DNA from: Lentisphaeria bacterium
GTDB taxonomy: Bacteria; Verrucomicrobiota; Lentisphaeria; Oligosphaerales; Oligosphaeraceae
Length of the DNA: 64,000 bases
Assembly (NCBI GenBank): GCA_024405215.1
Contig: JAKSPB010000009.1
Span: 1-64,000 of the forward strand
Direction of reading: 5' to 3'
Shown here one piece after another: positions 43,202-53,000 of this stretch. Made by a program: the position numbers and the translations under genes. Position 1 is the stretch's first letter; each line of letters begins with the position of its first letter. Below the pieces are notes generated by a model, which was not told where the DNA came from, made no database searches, and worked only from the letters and a program-made list of their open reading frames with translations.

Positions 43202-45253
43202 ATGGCCATCCCGCATATTTTCCAAGGCTCCTGGATCACAAACCAGACTTTCGCGGACCTGGAGCCGCTTCAGATCTTCCATCGACAGCTGGACACCTCC
43301 GTCCAGGTCAAGGAAGACCTCCTGAACCAGCATATCCTCTTCCGGAAATGCTTCTCCCTGGAAAAGCCCCCCGCCCAGGCTACGCTCTTCGTGACGGCGG
43401 ATGATTTCTACAAGCTCTACGTGAACGGCCATTTCGTCGCCCAGGGACCCACCAGCTGCTATTCCTTCTCCTACAACTACAACACGCTGGACATCACCCC
43501 CTATCTGCACGAAGGGACGAACACCCTGGCCTTCCATACCTACTACCTGGGATACGTAAACCGCGTCTTCGTCTCCGCCGACCACCAGCAGGGCCTGCTC
43601 TGCGACCTGATCGTCGACGGAAAGACCGTCCTCTCCTCCGATGAGAGCTTCAAGACCGCCGTCCACACCGCACACACCGCCATCGGCGAAGTGGGATACC
43701 ACACCGGCTTCATGGAACGCTATGACGCCAATGCCCCGGAAGTCGATTTCGAACTGCCGGAATACGACGACTCCGCCTGGACGAACGCCCTCAAGCGCAA
43801 GCACCAGCGCTACACACTGAAGCCCCAGCCCTCCGAGATGGTGTTCACGGAATCCTTCGAACCCGTCCACACGGAGGTCCGCGGCGACACGCTTTTCGCC
43901 GACTTCGGCCAAACGCTGGTCGGGAACCTCTTCTTCCGGGCGAAAGGCCCGAAGGGCTCCCTTGTTTCCATCCGCATGGGACAGGAACTCAAGGAAGACG
44001 GCACCGTCCGCCATGAGATGCGCTGCAATTGCGTCTATCACGAGGAGTTCGTACTCTCCGACCGCAAGGCGGACGCCTTCGCGCCCTACGACTACAAATC
44101 CTTCCGCTATGCGGAAATCAAGCTCCCCCAGGGCTGCACGGTCGTGCCCGGGAGCCTGGTCTTCCAGGCACGGCACTACCCCTTTGAACTGAAGGCGAAG
44201 TTCTTGGGCCGGAACGAACTGGAAAAGAAAATCTGGGACCTCTGCGTGCGCTCCCTGCAATACGGCACCCAGGAGGTGCTGATGGACTGCATGGACCGCG
44301 AGAAGGGATACTACCTGGGCGACGGATGCTACACCCTCATCACCCGCTGCGTCCTCACAAAGGACTTCTCCCTCTTCCCCGTCTTCTACGACGACTTCCT
44401 CCGCACGAAGTTCATCACACCGACTCTGGTCACATGCGCCAACTGCGGACTGGTACAGGAGATCGGCGAATATCCCCTCATCATGGTCTTCACCCTCCTG
44501 GCCTGGGAACACCTGACCCACGACATCCCAAAGATCCGCACGTACATCCCCGCCATGAAGGAACTCCTGGACAACTACGCAAAGGACTATGCCAGAGAGG
44601 ACGGGATGCTGGTCAACCTGGACAAGTGGCTGGTGGTGGAATGGCCCGACAATTTCCGCGACGGCTACGACGTGGATCTCCAGGAAGGCAAGCTGAATCC
44701 CGTGGCGCACGTGGCCCTGGAAGCCTACTACATCGGTGCCATCAAGGCGCTGAACCGCCTCTGCGTCCTCTGCGGCGAACCCATCTACCGGGACTCCACT
44801 GCGCTGGAAAAGACTTTCATGAAACTCTTCTACGACCGGGAGGCGGGACTCTATCGGGACTGCGAGAGCTCCAGCCACCACAGCTTCCCCGGAAACATGT
44901 TCCCTTACTTCTTCGAATTAATCCCCGAGGAGCGCTTCAAGCAGAACGCCCTGGCCATGATCAAGGAGAAGCGCCTGACCTGCTCGTTGCTCTTCACCTC
45001 CTTCCCGACACTGGCCGCCTTGCAGCGCGACGGCGAAGAAGAACTCCTCCACGACCTCATCACCGATGCGGAAGCCTGGCCGAAGATGCTGGCGGACGGC
45101 GCCACCACCTCCTTCGAGGGCTGGTGCCGCGAATCCAAGTGGAACACGTCGCTCTTCCATCTCACCCTCTCCGACGCCGCCGCCTTCCTGGCGGACTTCC
45201 GTCCCGGAGACGCCTTCCATTTCAGCCTTCCGGAGAAAAAGCAAAATGCCTAG
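43202..45253 (+). CDS. Alpha-L-rhamnosidase-like glycoside hydrolase (GH78)
   Basis: This 683-aa protein has the GH78 layout. N-terminal beta domains include [18 protein letters not shown] near 65-82 and [16 protein letters not shown]. An (alpha/alpha)6 barrel has [15 protein letters not shown] around 360-374, equivalent to the DCPxRxExxWxGD catalytic region of rhamnosidases. No signal peptide is present, so it likely acts inside the cell. The ATG at 43202 lacks a clear Shine-Dalgarno. Its last 8 bases overlap the start of queF, an unusual partner for a glycosidase. Confidence 0.88.
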   Translation: MAIPHIFQGSWITNQTFADLEPLQIFHRQLDTSVQVKEDLLNQHILFRKCFSLEKPPAQATLFVTADDFYKLYVNGHFVAQGPTSCYSFSYNYNTLDITPYLHEGTNTLAFHTYYLGYVNRVFVSADHQQGLLCDLIVDGKTVLSSDESFKTAVHTAHTAIGEVGYHTGFMERYDANAPEVDFELPEYDDSAWTNALKRKHQRYTLKPQPSEMVFTESFEPVHTEVRGDTLFADFGQTLVGNLFFRAKGPKGSLVSIRMGQELKEDGTVRHEMRCNCVYHEEFVLSDRKADAFAPYDYKSFRYAEIKLPQGCTVVPGSLVFQARHYPFELKAKFLGRNELEKKIWDLCVRSLQYGTQEVLMDCMDREKGYYLGDGCYTLITRCVLTKDFSLFPVFYDDFLRTKFITPTLVTCANCGLVQEIGEYPLIMVFTLLAWEHLTHDIPKIRTYIPAMKELLDNYAKDYAREDGMLVNLDKWLVVEWPDNFRDGYDVDLQEGKLNPVAHVALEAYYIGAIKALNRLCVLCGEPIYRDSTALEKTFMKLFYDREAGLYRDCESSSHHSFPGNMFPYFFELIPEERFKQNALAMIKEKRLTCSLLFTSFPTLAALQRDGEEELLHDLITDAEAWPKMLADGATTSFEGWCRESKWNTSLFHLTLSDAAAFLADFRPGDAFHFSLPEKKQNA

Positions 45254-45749
45254 TTCCGCAGACAAGCCCCGCCAGGGACTGGAAAAATTGACGCTGCTGG
45301 GCAGCGGCAAGACCGCCTACCCATCCGCCTACGACCCCTCCGTGCTGGAAGCAGTCCCCAGCCCGGCCAAACAGGACTACTGGGTGAAATTCAACTGTCC
45401 CGAATTCACTTCGCTGTGCCCCAAAACCGGTCAGCCGGACTTCGCCACCCTCACCATCTCCTACGTGCCGGACAAGTTGATCGTGGAAAGCAAATCCCTG
45501 AAACTCTATCTATTCGGTTTCCGCAACCACGGCGCCTTCCATGAAGACGTGGTCAACATCATCCGCGAGGACTTGACGAATCTCCTGGCGCCAAGATACA
45601 TCGAGGTCTGGGGAAAGTTCCTGCCCCGCGGCGGGCTCTCCATCGACCCCTATACCAACTGGGGAAAACCACGCACGAAATACGCCGAGCTGGCGGATTT
45701 CCGCTTCAAGATGCACGATCTCTATCCAGAGAAGGTAGACAACCGATGA
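45246..45749 (+). CDS. queF: NADPH-dependent 7-cyano-7-deazaguanine reductase QueF
   Basis: This 167-aa enzyme reduces preQ0 to preQ1 in queuosine synthesis. It is the short (YkvM-type) QueF, with the catalytic C58 in [10 protein letters not shown]65 and the substrate/NADPH motif ESKSLK at 81-86. The ATG at 45246 lies inside the last codons of the rhamnosidase gene (ATGCCTAG), with GGAG upstream. It overlaps queC by four bases (ATGA). Confidence 0.95.
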   Translation: MPSSADKPRQGLEKLTLLGSGKTAYPSAYDPSVLEAVPSPAKQDYWVKFNCPEFTSLCPKTGQPDFATLTISYVPDKLIVESKSLKLYLFGFRNHGAFHEDVVNIIREDLTNLLAPRYIEVWGKFLPRGGLSIDPYTNWGKPRTKYAELADFRFKMHDLYPEKVDNR

Positions 45750-46408
45750 GCAGAAACGAACACGCGCTGGTCGTCTTTTCCGGCGGCCTTGACTCCACTA
45801 CGCTCCTCTATTGGGCGCGGAAAGAGTTCTCCACTGTATCCGCCCTTTTCTGCGACTACGGAAGCAACCACAACGCCATCGAAGGACGCCACGCGGAAGC
45901 CACCGTCTCCGCACTGAAAATCCCTTTCCACCGGATGGACCTCTCCTTCATCGGAAAGCATTTCCGCTCCGCGCTGTTGGGCGGAACCATCCCCTTGGGC
46001 GACTACACCCAGAAGAACATGGCAGCCACCGTGGTCCCCTTCCGTAACGGGATCTTCCTCGCCACTGCCGCAGGACTGGCCGAATCCCTGGGCGCACAGG
46101 CCGTGCTGCTGGGAAATCACGCGGGAGACCACTTCGTCTACCCCGACTGCCGGCCTGCTTTCGTCCAGTCCATGGACCAGGCAATCCAAAACGGCACGAA
46201 TGGAAAGGTACGCCTCCTCTCCCCCTTCTGCGACATGTCCAAAGGAGAAATCGTCCGCCTTGGATTGACCCTTGGCGTGGATTATTCAAAAACCTACTCC
46301 TGCTACCAGGGCGGCGAAAAGCACTGCGGGAAATGCGGCACCTGCCGCGAGCGCATCCAGGCCTTCCGGGAGGCGGGGGTCACCGATCCAACGGAGTATC
46401 TGCCATGA
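45746..46408 (+). CDS. queC: 7-Cyano-7-deazaguanine synthase QueC
   Basis: This 220-aa ATP-dependent enzyme converts 7-carboxy-7-deazaguanine and ammonia to preQ0. The PP-loop SGGLDST lies at residues 12-18. Four zinc cysteines sit near the C-terminus ([16 protein letters not shown]). It overlaps queF upstream and queD downstream by ATGA-type junctions, so the block is translationally coupled. Confidence 0.95.
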   Translation: MSRNEHALVVFSGGLDSTTLLYWARKEFSTVSALFCDYGSNHNAIEGRHAEATVSALKIPFHRMDLSFIGKHFRSALLGGTIPLGDYTQKNMAATVVPFRNGIFLATAAGLAESLGAQAVLLGNHAGDHFVYPDCRPAFVQSMDQAIQNGTNGKVRLLSPFCDMSKGEIVRLGLTLGVDYSKTYSCYQGGEKHCGKCGTCRERIQAFREAGVTDPTEYLP

Positions 46409-46746
46409 AGGGAATCTACACCGTCACCAAGCGGCTGGAAATCTCCGCCGCACATTTTCTCAAACTGGACTACGACAGCAAGTGCACGGGACTCCACGGG
46501 CATAACTGGTCCATCACCGTCACTTGCCAGGCCGAGACCCTGGACAAGAATGGCATGGTCATTGACTTTGTCGAAATCAAGCGCCTGCTCCAGGACAAGC
46601 TGGACCATAAGTTTCTGAACGATGTCTTCCCCGGCAATCCCACGGCGGAGAACATTGCCAAATGGATTGTTGACACCGTTCCGCACTGTGTCAAGGCCGT
46701 GGTCTGCGAAAGTTCCGGCAACGAAGCCTCCTATGAGCTCGTATAA
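46405..46746 (+). CDS. queD: 6-Carboxy-5,6,7,8-tetrahydropterin synthase QueD
   Basis: This 113-aa PTPS-family enzyme makes 6-carboxytetrahydropterin from dihydroneopterin triphosphate. Zinc ligands H17, H31 and H33 (in HGHNW) and the catalytic C27 are visible. The start overlaps the queC stop. The gene that makes its precursor, folE, is not in the window. Confidence 0.94.
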   Translation: MKGIYTVTKRLEISAAHFLKLDYDSKCTGLHGHNWSITVTCQAETLDKNGMVIDFVEIKRLLQDKLDHKFLNDVFPGNPTAENIAKWIVDTVPHCVKAVVCESSGNEASYELV

Positions 46747-47320
46747 GGTCAACGAAATCTTCGCCGGCGTGCAGGCCGAGGGCGGCAACGCCGGACGGGC
46801 AGCCGTCTTCGTGCGGCTTTCCGGCTGCAACTTGCGCTGCCCCTGGTGCGACACGCCCCGCCACAATGACGGCGTTGTCATGTCCCGGGAAGAATTGGAG
46901 AGCGCCGTCCAGGCCCTCTACCGCCCCGGCATGATGATCCTCTTCACGGGCGGCGAACCCACGCTGCAACTGCAGGAAGAGGAGGAGCTCTTCCCGGGGA
47001 CCTTCCGCGCCATCGAGACCAACGGCACCCGTGCGGTCCCCACCTGGATTGACTACGTGGCCTGCTCGCCCAAAAGCGACCTGGACTTTGCGGACACCGC
47101 CCTTCTGCGACGCATCCATCCCTCCGAACTGAAGCTGGTCTTCGAGCCCGAACGCGAGGAGTATCTCCTGCGCCTGGAGAAGACCGCCCCCTGCCCCCTC
47201 TTCCTTCAGCCGCTGGAATCCGGCGGCAAGATGAACATTACGGAAACCATCGACTTCCTTCTGGCGCATCCGCGCTACAGACTTTCCCTCCAATACCACA
47301 AACTCATCGGCATAAGGTAA
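46733..47320 (+). CDS. queE: 7-Carboxy-7-deazaguanine synthase QueE (radical SAM)
   Basis: This 195-aa radical SAM enzyme makes 7-carboxy-7-deazaguanine from carboxytetrahydropterin. The cluster motif C-x3-C-x2-C is at C32, C36 and C39, and the SAM-binding region FTGGEPTLQ follows near 80. The ATG at 46733 overlaps the end of queD by 14 bases. Length is at the short end of the family. Confidence 0.94.
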   Translation: MSSYKVNEIFAGVQAEGGNAGRAAVFVRLSGCNLRCPWCDTPRHNDGVVMSREELESAVQALYRPGMMILFTGGEPTLQLQEEEELFPGTFRAIETNGTRAVPTWIDYVACSPKSDLDFADTALLRRIHPSELKLVFEPEREEYLLRLEKTAPCPLFLQPLESGGKMNITETIDFLLAHPRYRLSLQYHKLIGIR

Positions 47321-47329
47321 TCAGCAACT

Positions 47330-48559
47330 ATGGCAACTCCTTCCAAGTCCTACGACATCGTTGTCATCGGCGGCGGCATCGCCGGCATCGCGGCTGCCGT
47401 GCAGGCCTCCCGTTGCGGCTACAAGACCGCTCTGATTGAAAAGACCGTCCTGCTGGGCGGCCTGGCCACCAGCGGCCTCGTCTACATCTACCTGCCGCTC
47501 TGCGACGGGAACGGCACCCAAGTCTCCTACGGCCTCTGCGAGGAACTGATCAAGCTCTGCAACATCTACGGCCCCGGCGCCATTCCCGCAAATTGGCGCG
47601 AAGCCCGCAACGCCAAGGAGCCCGAGCGCTACCGCACCACCTTCTCCCCCGCTTCCTATATGCTGGCGCTGGACGAACTGGTCGTCAAGGAAAAGGTGGA
47701 CCTATGGCTGGACACCCTGGTCACCGACGCAAAACTCCGCCTGGGGAATATCAGCGCCATCACCGTGGAAAACGAGAGCGGAACCATCGAAATCAAGGCG
47801 AAGCGCTTCATTGACGCATCGGGAAGCGCCATTCTGGCACGCCGTCTGCAAATGCCCGTCATCCACACGGACAACTACCGTTCCATCTGGAACTACGAGT
47901 TCGATCACGGTAAAATGCAGATGCACTTCGGCCCCGTCGCCATCGGAAACCTCATGCCCGGCTACAGCGACGAAGTCCTCAAGAAAGCCGGCTACACCAA
48001 GAATTCCCTGATCAAGGCGACCATCCAGGGCATCAGCGGAAAGATCGTCACGGATTACATCCTGAAGACCCATGACTGCATCCGCGAATACTACCGCGAC
48101 TGCTACGAGAACAAGGGCGAAAGCCGCGAGGAGCATTTCCCTGTGAAGCTGCCGATCATGACACAACTCCGCCAGATCTGCGCCATCGACGCCGTCACCC
48201 CCATGACCGACGGCCAGGACTGGATGAACGTGACGGACTCCGTTGGACTAGTCGCCGACTGGCGCCGCCCGGGCTCCGTATGGGAAGTGCCCTACTCTTC
48301 CCTCTATGCCAAGACGGGTCCTGCGAATCTGCTCTTCGCCGGACGCTGCATGGGCGCCATCGGCGACGCCTGGGATGTAATGCGCGTCATCCCCTGCGCT
48401 GCCGTCACGGGACAGGCGGCCGGCCTTGCCGCTGCACTCTCCCTCCGCAAGAAAACCCAGCCCAACAAGCTGGAATACTCCGCGCTGGAAAAGGAACTCC
48501 GCACCCTGCAGATCCCCCTGCACTTCCCCGAACTCGGCCTGAAGAAGCCGAAAAAATAA
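47330..48559 (+). CDS. FAD-dependent oxidoreductase
   Basis: This 409-aa protein has the N-terminal dinucleotide fold VVIGGGIAGIAAAVQASRCG (residues 10-29), with the ALIEK ribose-binding strand and the LLGGLATSGLV segment typical of the FAD_oxidored group common in Planctomycetes and Lentisphaerae. The C-terminal FAD motif (FAGRCMGAIGDAWDVMRVIPC) is present. Substrate unknown, perhaps a sugar or plant compound. It starts 9 bp after queE with only a weak ribosome-binding site, so cotranscription with the que genes is likely although no role in queuosine is known. Confidence 0.85.
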   Translation: MATPSKSYDIVVIGGGIAGIAAAVQASRCGYKTALIEKTVLLGGLATSGLVYIYLPLCDGNGTQVSYGLCEELIKLCNIYGPGAIPANWREARNAKEPERYRTTFSPASYMLALDELVVKEKVDLWLDTLVTDAKLRLGNISAITVENESGTIEIKAKRFIDASGSAILARRLQMPVIHTDNYRSIWNYEFDHGKMQMHFGPVAIGNLMPGYSDEVLKKAGYTKNSLIKATIQGISGKIVTDYILKTHDCIREYYRDCYENKGESREEHFPVKLPIMTQLRQICAIDAVTPMTDGQDWMNVTDSVGLVADWRRPGSVWEVPYSSLYAKTGPANLLFAGRCMGAIGDAWDVMRVIPCAAVTGQAAGLAAALSLRKKTQPNKLEYSALEKELRTLQIPLHFPELGLKKPKK

Positions 48560-48568
48560 CAAGGAGCG

Positions 48569-48829
48569 GCGGGGCACGGCGGCCCCGCACCCCGAGAATA
48601 CCCAGAAATAAGCTGGCATTCCGTTCTGTCCCCGGGGCGCATGCCCTGGAAAACCATGCGGGGCACGGCGGCCCCGCACCACGAGAATCCTCAGAGATAA
48701 GCTGGCATTCCGTACTGCCCCCGGGGCGCAAGCCCCGGGAAACCATGCGGGGTACGCCGGCCCCGCACCAAGAGACTACCCAGAGATAAGCTGGCATCCC
48801 GTCCAGCCCCCGGCGCGCAAGCCCCGGGA
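48569..48829. repeat. 89-bp tandem repeat, three copies, with internal hairpins
   Basis: Copies start at 48569, 48658 and 48747. Each contains GCGGGGC...GCCCCGC and CCCGGGGC...GCCCCGGG hairpins separated by a conserved AAGCTGGCAT-containing core. Copies differ by scattered changes, mostly in the loops, and the third has mutated stem bases. It directly follows the FAD oxidoreductase stop. Confidence 0.93.
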
Positions 48830-48835
48830 ATTACT

Positions 48836-48908
48836 TGCCCGCCTCCCTTATCCTATTCATTATACAAAAACTATTCCCCACTATACAAAAACTATCCTAT
48901 TCTCTATC
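48836..48908. other. Short AT-rich spacer with a direct repeat
   Basis: TATACAAAAACTAT occurs twice in this stretch (around 48864 and 48882). No other feature is seen before the mnmA stop codon. Confidence 0.5.
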
Positions 48909-49985
48909 CTACGCCCTGGCTGCCGTGATAAATCCTCCCCCCAGCAGCACATCGCCATCATAGAAGACAGCCGCCTGACCGGGTGCCACGGCATAGATTC
49001 CCTGGGGGAAATCCGCCATGCACGTGCCATCCGCCTGGGGGATCAGCAGGCACGGCACGGGAACCTGAACGGAGCGGACCTTCAGCTGGCATTCCAGCGG
49101 CTGCGTCGGCGCCTCCATGGAGACCCAGTTCATGGTATCGGCGGAAAGCCAATGATGCCGCACGGCCTCCTGCCTCCCCAGCACCACGCGATTGCGGCAG
49201 GCATCGATTTCCGTCACATAGAGCGGCTGCGTGGAAGCCACGCCCAGTCCTTTGCGCTGTCCGATGGTGTATTTCCAATACCCCGTGTGCTTTCCCAGCA
49301 CCTTCCCCGTCTCCGCCTCCACGATATCCCCGACGCGGTCCGCCTCGCCAATCAGCTCATTGGTGTCGCCGCTATAGAAATCCTGGCTGTCCGGCCGTTC
49401 CGCCGTCACCAGTCCAAAGGATCGCGCCAGTTCCCGCACTTCCGGCTTGTGCATCCCGCCCAGCGGGAACATCTGACGCGCCAGCTGCGCCTGGGAAAGC
49501 CGGCACAAGAAGTAGGACTGGTCTTTTGCCTGGTCTGCCGCACGAAGAATACGGAAACGTCCATTCTCGCCCTTCTCCACACGGGCGTAGTGGCCTGTGG
49601 CAAAGGCATCGTAGTCAATTCCCGCGCGCCGCGCCATCTCCGGAAGCATCCCGAATTTCAGCGTGGCATTGCATCGCACGCAGGGATTCGGCGTCCGTCC
49701 AGCCAGATACTCCTGGCGGAAATATCCGATGACCCACTCTTCGTATTCGTGGGAGCAATTGAATGCGTAGAAAGGAACGCCAAGCGCCTGGCACACCGCC
49801 TGTGCAGCCTCCGTGGAAAGATGCTCGTTGGGTCCATAGCACGCAGCCTTCTCCCCGCCTTTGAAAGGCGAATCCGGCCGCCACAGCGTCATGGAGACGC
49901 CAATCACTTCGTGTCCCTGGGATTTCAGCAACGCTGTCACCGTGGAGGAATCCACTCCGCCACTCATGCCGACGATAATCTTCAT
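48909..49985 (-). CDS. mnmA: tRNA-specific 2-thiouridylase MnmA
   Basis: This 358-aa enzyme thiolates U34 of tRNA-Lys, -Glu and -Gln. The PP-loop GMSGGVDSS lies at residues 6-14, and the catalytic C102 sits in NPCVRCN. The second catalytic cysteine of the E. coli enzyme (DSTGICF) is replaced: the segment reads DSQDFYSGD with Tyr at the equivalent position. This suggests a different sulfur-transfer mechanism, or the iron-sulfur-type variants. The start at 49985 has GAGGG upstream. The protease gene at 50001-54197 lies upstream on the same strand. Confidence 0.93.
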   Translation of the reverse strand: MKIIVGMSGGVDSSTVTALLKSQGHEVIGVSMTLWRPDSPFKGGEKAACYGPNEHLSTEAAQAVCQALGVPFYAFNCSHEYEEWVIGYFRQEYLAGRTPNPCVRCNATLKFGMLPEMARRAGIDYDAFATGHYARVEKGENGRFRILRAADQAKDQSYFLCRLSQAQLARQMFPLGGMHKPEVRELARSFGLVTAERPDSQDFYSGDTNELIGEADRVGDIVEAETGKVLGKHTGYWKYTIGQRKGLGVASTQPLYVTEIDACRNRVVLGRQEAVRHHWLSADTMNWVSMEAPTQPLECQLKVRSVQVPVPCLLIPQADGTCMADFPQGIYAVAPGQAAVFYDGDVLLGGGFITAARA

Positions 49986-50000
49986 GATTCCCTCTTCTTT

Positions 50001-53000
50001 TTATGGAATGACCCATTCCGCCTCTTCGCAATGCCGCCAGTAAGCCGTCCCGGCAGGGACCATCGCTCCCGCAGGCAAGAGCAGGAAGACGCCATTTTCC
50101 ACCCGGTAGGCATCTGACGGGAGGCTATGTGCCGCCGTCGTCCCCAGCATCTGCCAGCCTGTTTCAACCGCGACCGGACGTGGATCCAGCCACCATCCGG
50201 AAACGCATCCCTCATAAGGTGTTTCCCGCCAGCCCCAGTAGCCCTTTCCCGGCTCCAGACAACCGGAAACACACTCCCGATGCCCCCAAAAGGAAAAATC
50301 CTTCGGGCTTTGCAGCTTCAACGCCTCAGGACGGATTCCCGCCAACGGAACGGCAAGGCAATTCCATCCAGCGGAAAGGGCCATAGCCACCCTCCTTTCC
50401 GGAGCCGCAACAAGAACCTTTGCGAATGACGCCTTCTGGTTTTCCCAAACCAGCCGCGCCGATTCCGCCTCCGGCGACGGTTTCAGAAGCATGTTCAGCT
50501 CCTCGACGTCTTCCGACGACATCGCCACCACATCCAGAAAGCCTTCGCCGTAGCGCACTAGACGTCCTTCCGTCTCCGCAACGCCGCCTTGCCATTCTTT
50601 CGGCATCCGCATCCGCCAGGCAAGAGGATACTCCTCGGCCTCCACCTTGACAGGCACCTCCATCTCCCTGCCGGGCAGAAACTGGCGCGGAAGAACGCAC
50701 GCCACAGGAGCACCAGAGCCCTCGACCGTTTCAGCGTCTTCCGGAATCGTCATTCCCTCAAGTGCAGACGCCAGCCACCGGAGAATGGCGGCAGAACCGG
50801 ACGTTCCCGCTTTAGCAATGGACATCTCCAGCGCATGGCACTCCAAATAATCAACCATCCACTGCTGAAGGGTCCCTGCCACTGGATAGCGTTCATCCCG
50901 CCGAATGGCCCTCGCAATCTCCGCTGCCTCCGCCACTTTCCCCGCCAGCGCGGCATCCGCGGGCGAGCCCCAGGCGACATATTCGTCCCCCTGCCGCACA
51001 TCCAACACCGCCTGGACAGGATGCGCCACCAGCCACCGCACCAGCGCAGACTGCTCCCGTTGAGGACGGCAAGTCTCCGCTTTTCCGAAAACGGCGTATT
51101 TCCACGGCGCCTCCAGCCCGCAGGCATCGCCCTCCGCCAACCGTCCCGGATCATCCGGAAAACCACGTTCCAAATCCACCCCGTGGAGATTGTCGTGCTT
51201 TCCAGCCACATATCCATCGGGATTCAGGACAGGCACAACCCACAGGGCGCACCTCTTCAGGAGTTCCGCCACTCGCCCTTCCCCCTCTTCCAAACTTGAA
51301 CGAACCTCCCGCAGGAACGTCAGCACCTGCTCCACAGCCGCCGTCTCGTTGCCATGGATTCCCGCCATCATCAGCAACTGCGGCACCTCCACGCCCTCCC
51401 CGGCCAGGGAAATCCGCACGCCCGTAATCTCCCGTCCCTCCTCGGTCATCCCCAAATAGGCGGGACGCACCTGCGGCCAATTCTCCGCGGAAAGCTCCTC
51501 CTGGAAATTCCGGATCTCCTCCAGGCCGAGCGCAGGAGGAACCACCGCCACATCCCGAATGGCCAGATACTCGAAATCCCGTGCCAGGAGATTTTCCAAT
51601 TCCAGTCCATTCACCAAGGCCGTGGCCTGATCGCCGTCAATGTTCTTCAACACCACGCCCGCCTGAGCCAACGCATCCAGCGTTCCGCTCTCCAGCGCCA
51701 GGTCAACTTCATAGAGACGTTCCGCAAATCCCGCCACCGTGGGTTCCTCCGGCTTTTCCGGCTTCTCGACATCGGGATTCTCCCTCCACTTCTTCCACGC
51801 GCCCTCCCGCAGAGAAAGCATCCACTCCGCCGCCCCGGCGGAAGGCTCGAACGCCTCCTGCCACCATGCCAGCCATGCCAGCAATTCCCCATTGGAGACG
51901 CATCCGTCCAAATCCGCATCCACGCTCCGCCAAGGATACTCCACCATTGGGCCGGAGCCATCCACGATACGTATCCGCACTGGCTTTCCGGCAATTTCCC
52001 TCAACGGCAAGGTCACACTACCCTCGGCATCCGTCCTGAAGGCAACTACGCCTCCCTCGTCCGTGCCGACGGCCACGGCACAATTCGCCACAGAAGAAGG
52101 CGCCTGTTCCGACAATCCCTTCACGGAAATTTCCAAGGCATCTTTCTGCTCTTCCAAAACCACCTCCAGAGGCACCTGCCCGCCTATGCGGCAAACCACA
52201 GTCGGATCTCCCAAAAGCTCCATCTCCCATGCATGAACAATGCCATCCTTGGAGGTATATTCGCCATTATCGCGAGAATGATGCTCGGTGGACTTGTAGT
52301 AATCATCCGCGTATGTATCACAAAAAGAGACAGCGGCATAGAGGGATTCCAAAGCATACGCCCCCTGCGAACTCAACCGGTTGTTTCCTTCACGGCTCCG
52401 TTGCAACGCGGCGGTAAAGGCATAAAGCTGCTCGATAGGCGGCTCCCAAAGCGTCTCGTCCGTCGACAGAATCGCCCCAGCCACACCCGCCGTGGCATTC
52501 TCGCTCTCGAAAAGCGCCTGGCCGAGGGAAGGAATGTCATACTCCACCATGTCCCGCGCGAAATCGTGCGCAAAATCCGCGTGATCCAGCTTTCCCGCAT
52601 CACAAACGGGGGCGATGACGAACGGCAACCGTCCCCCATTGTCTTGTCGCAGCGCCTGGTCGGCGGAATACCGCGTCGTCTTGAAGAAGACACACCCTCC
52701 GTGTCCCAAATAGAAAAGCGCGGCCGCGCCGTCATCGATATCAGCCGCCACCTCCTCTTGCGATTGGCTGTGCTGGTCCGTAATCATATCGTAGTACGTC
52801 GAGCTCTCCTGCAAGATGCCCGCGCCCTCGATCGCCTGCTGCTGCCGCAAAATGACCGTCCGGTCCTTCACCCCCCAATAAGGCCAGCTAGAAGACGCCT
52901 CGTTGGAGCCGAGGTAGATTCCGCGCTTCGTCCAACCAGAATCCGTGAATTTCCCTTCTTCAAATTTCACCGTCCGCGCCAGCGCCCGTGCAGCGAACTC

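Noticed and set aside
48569-48829. CRISPR array
   Set aside because: The repeats are 89 bp, contiguous and without unique spacers, and no cas gene is nearby.
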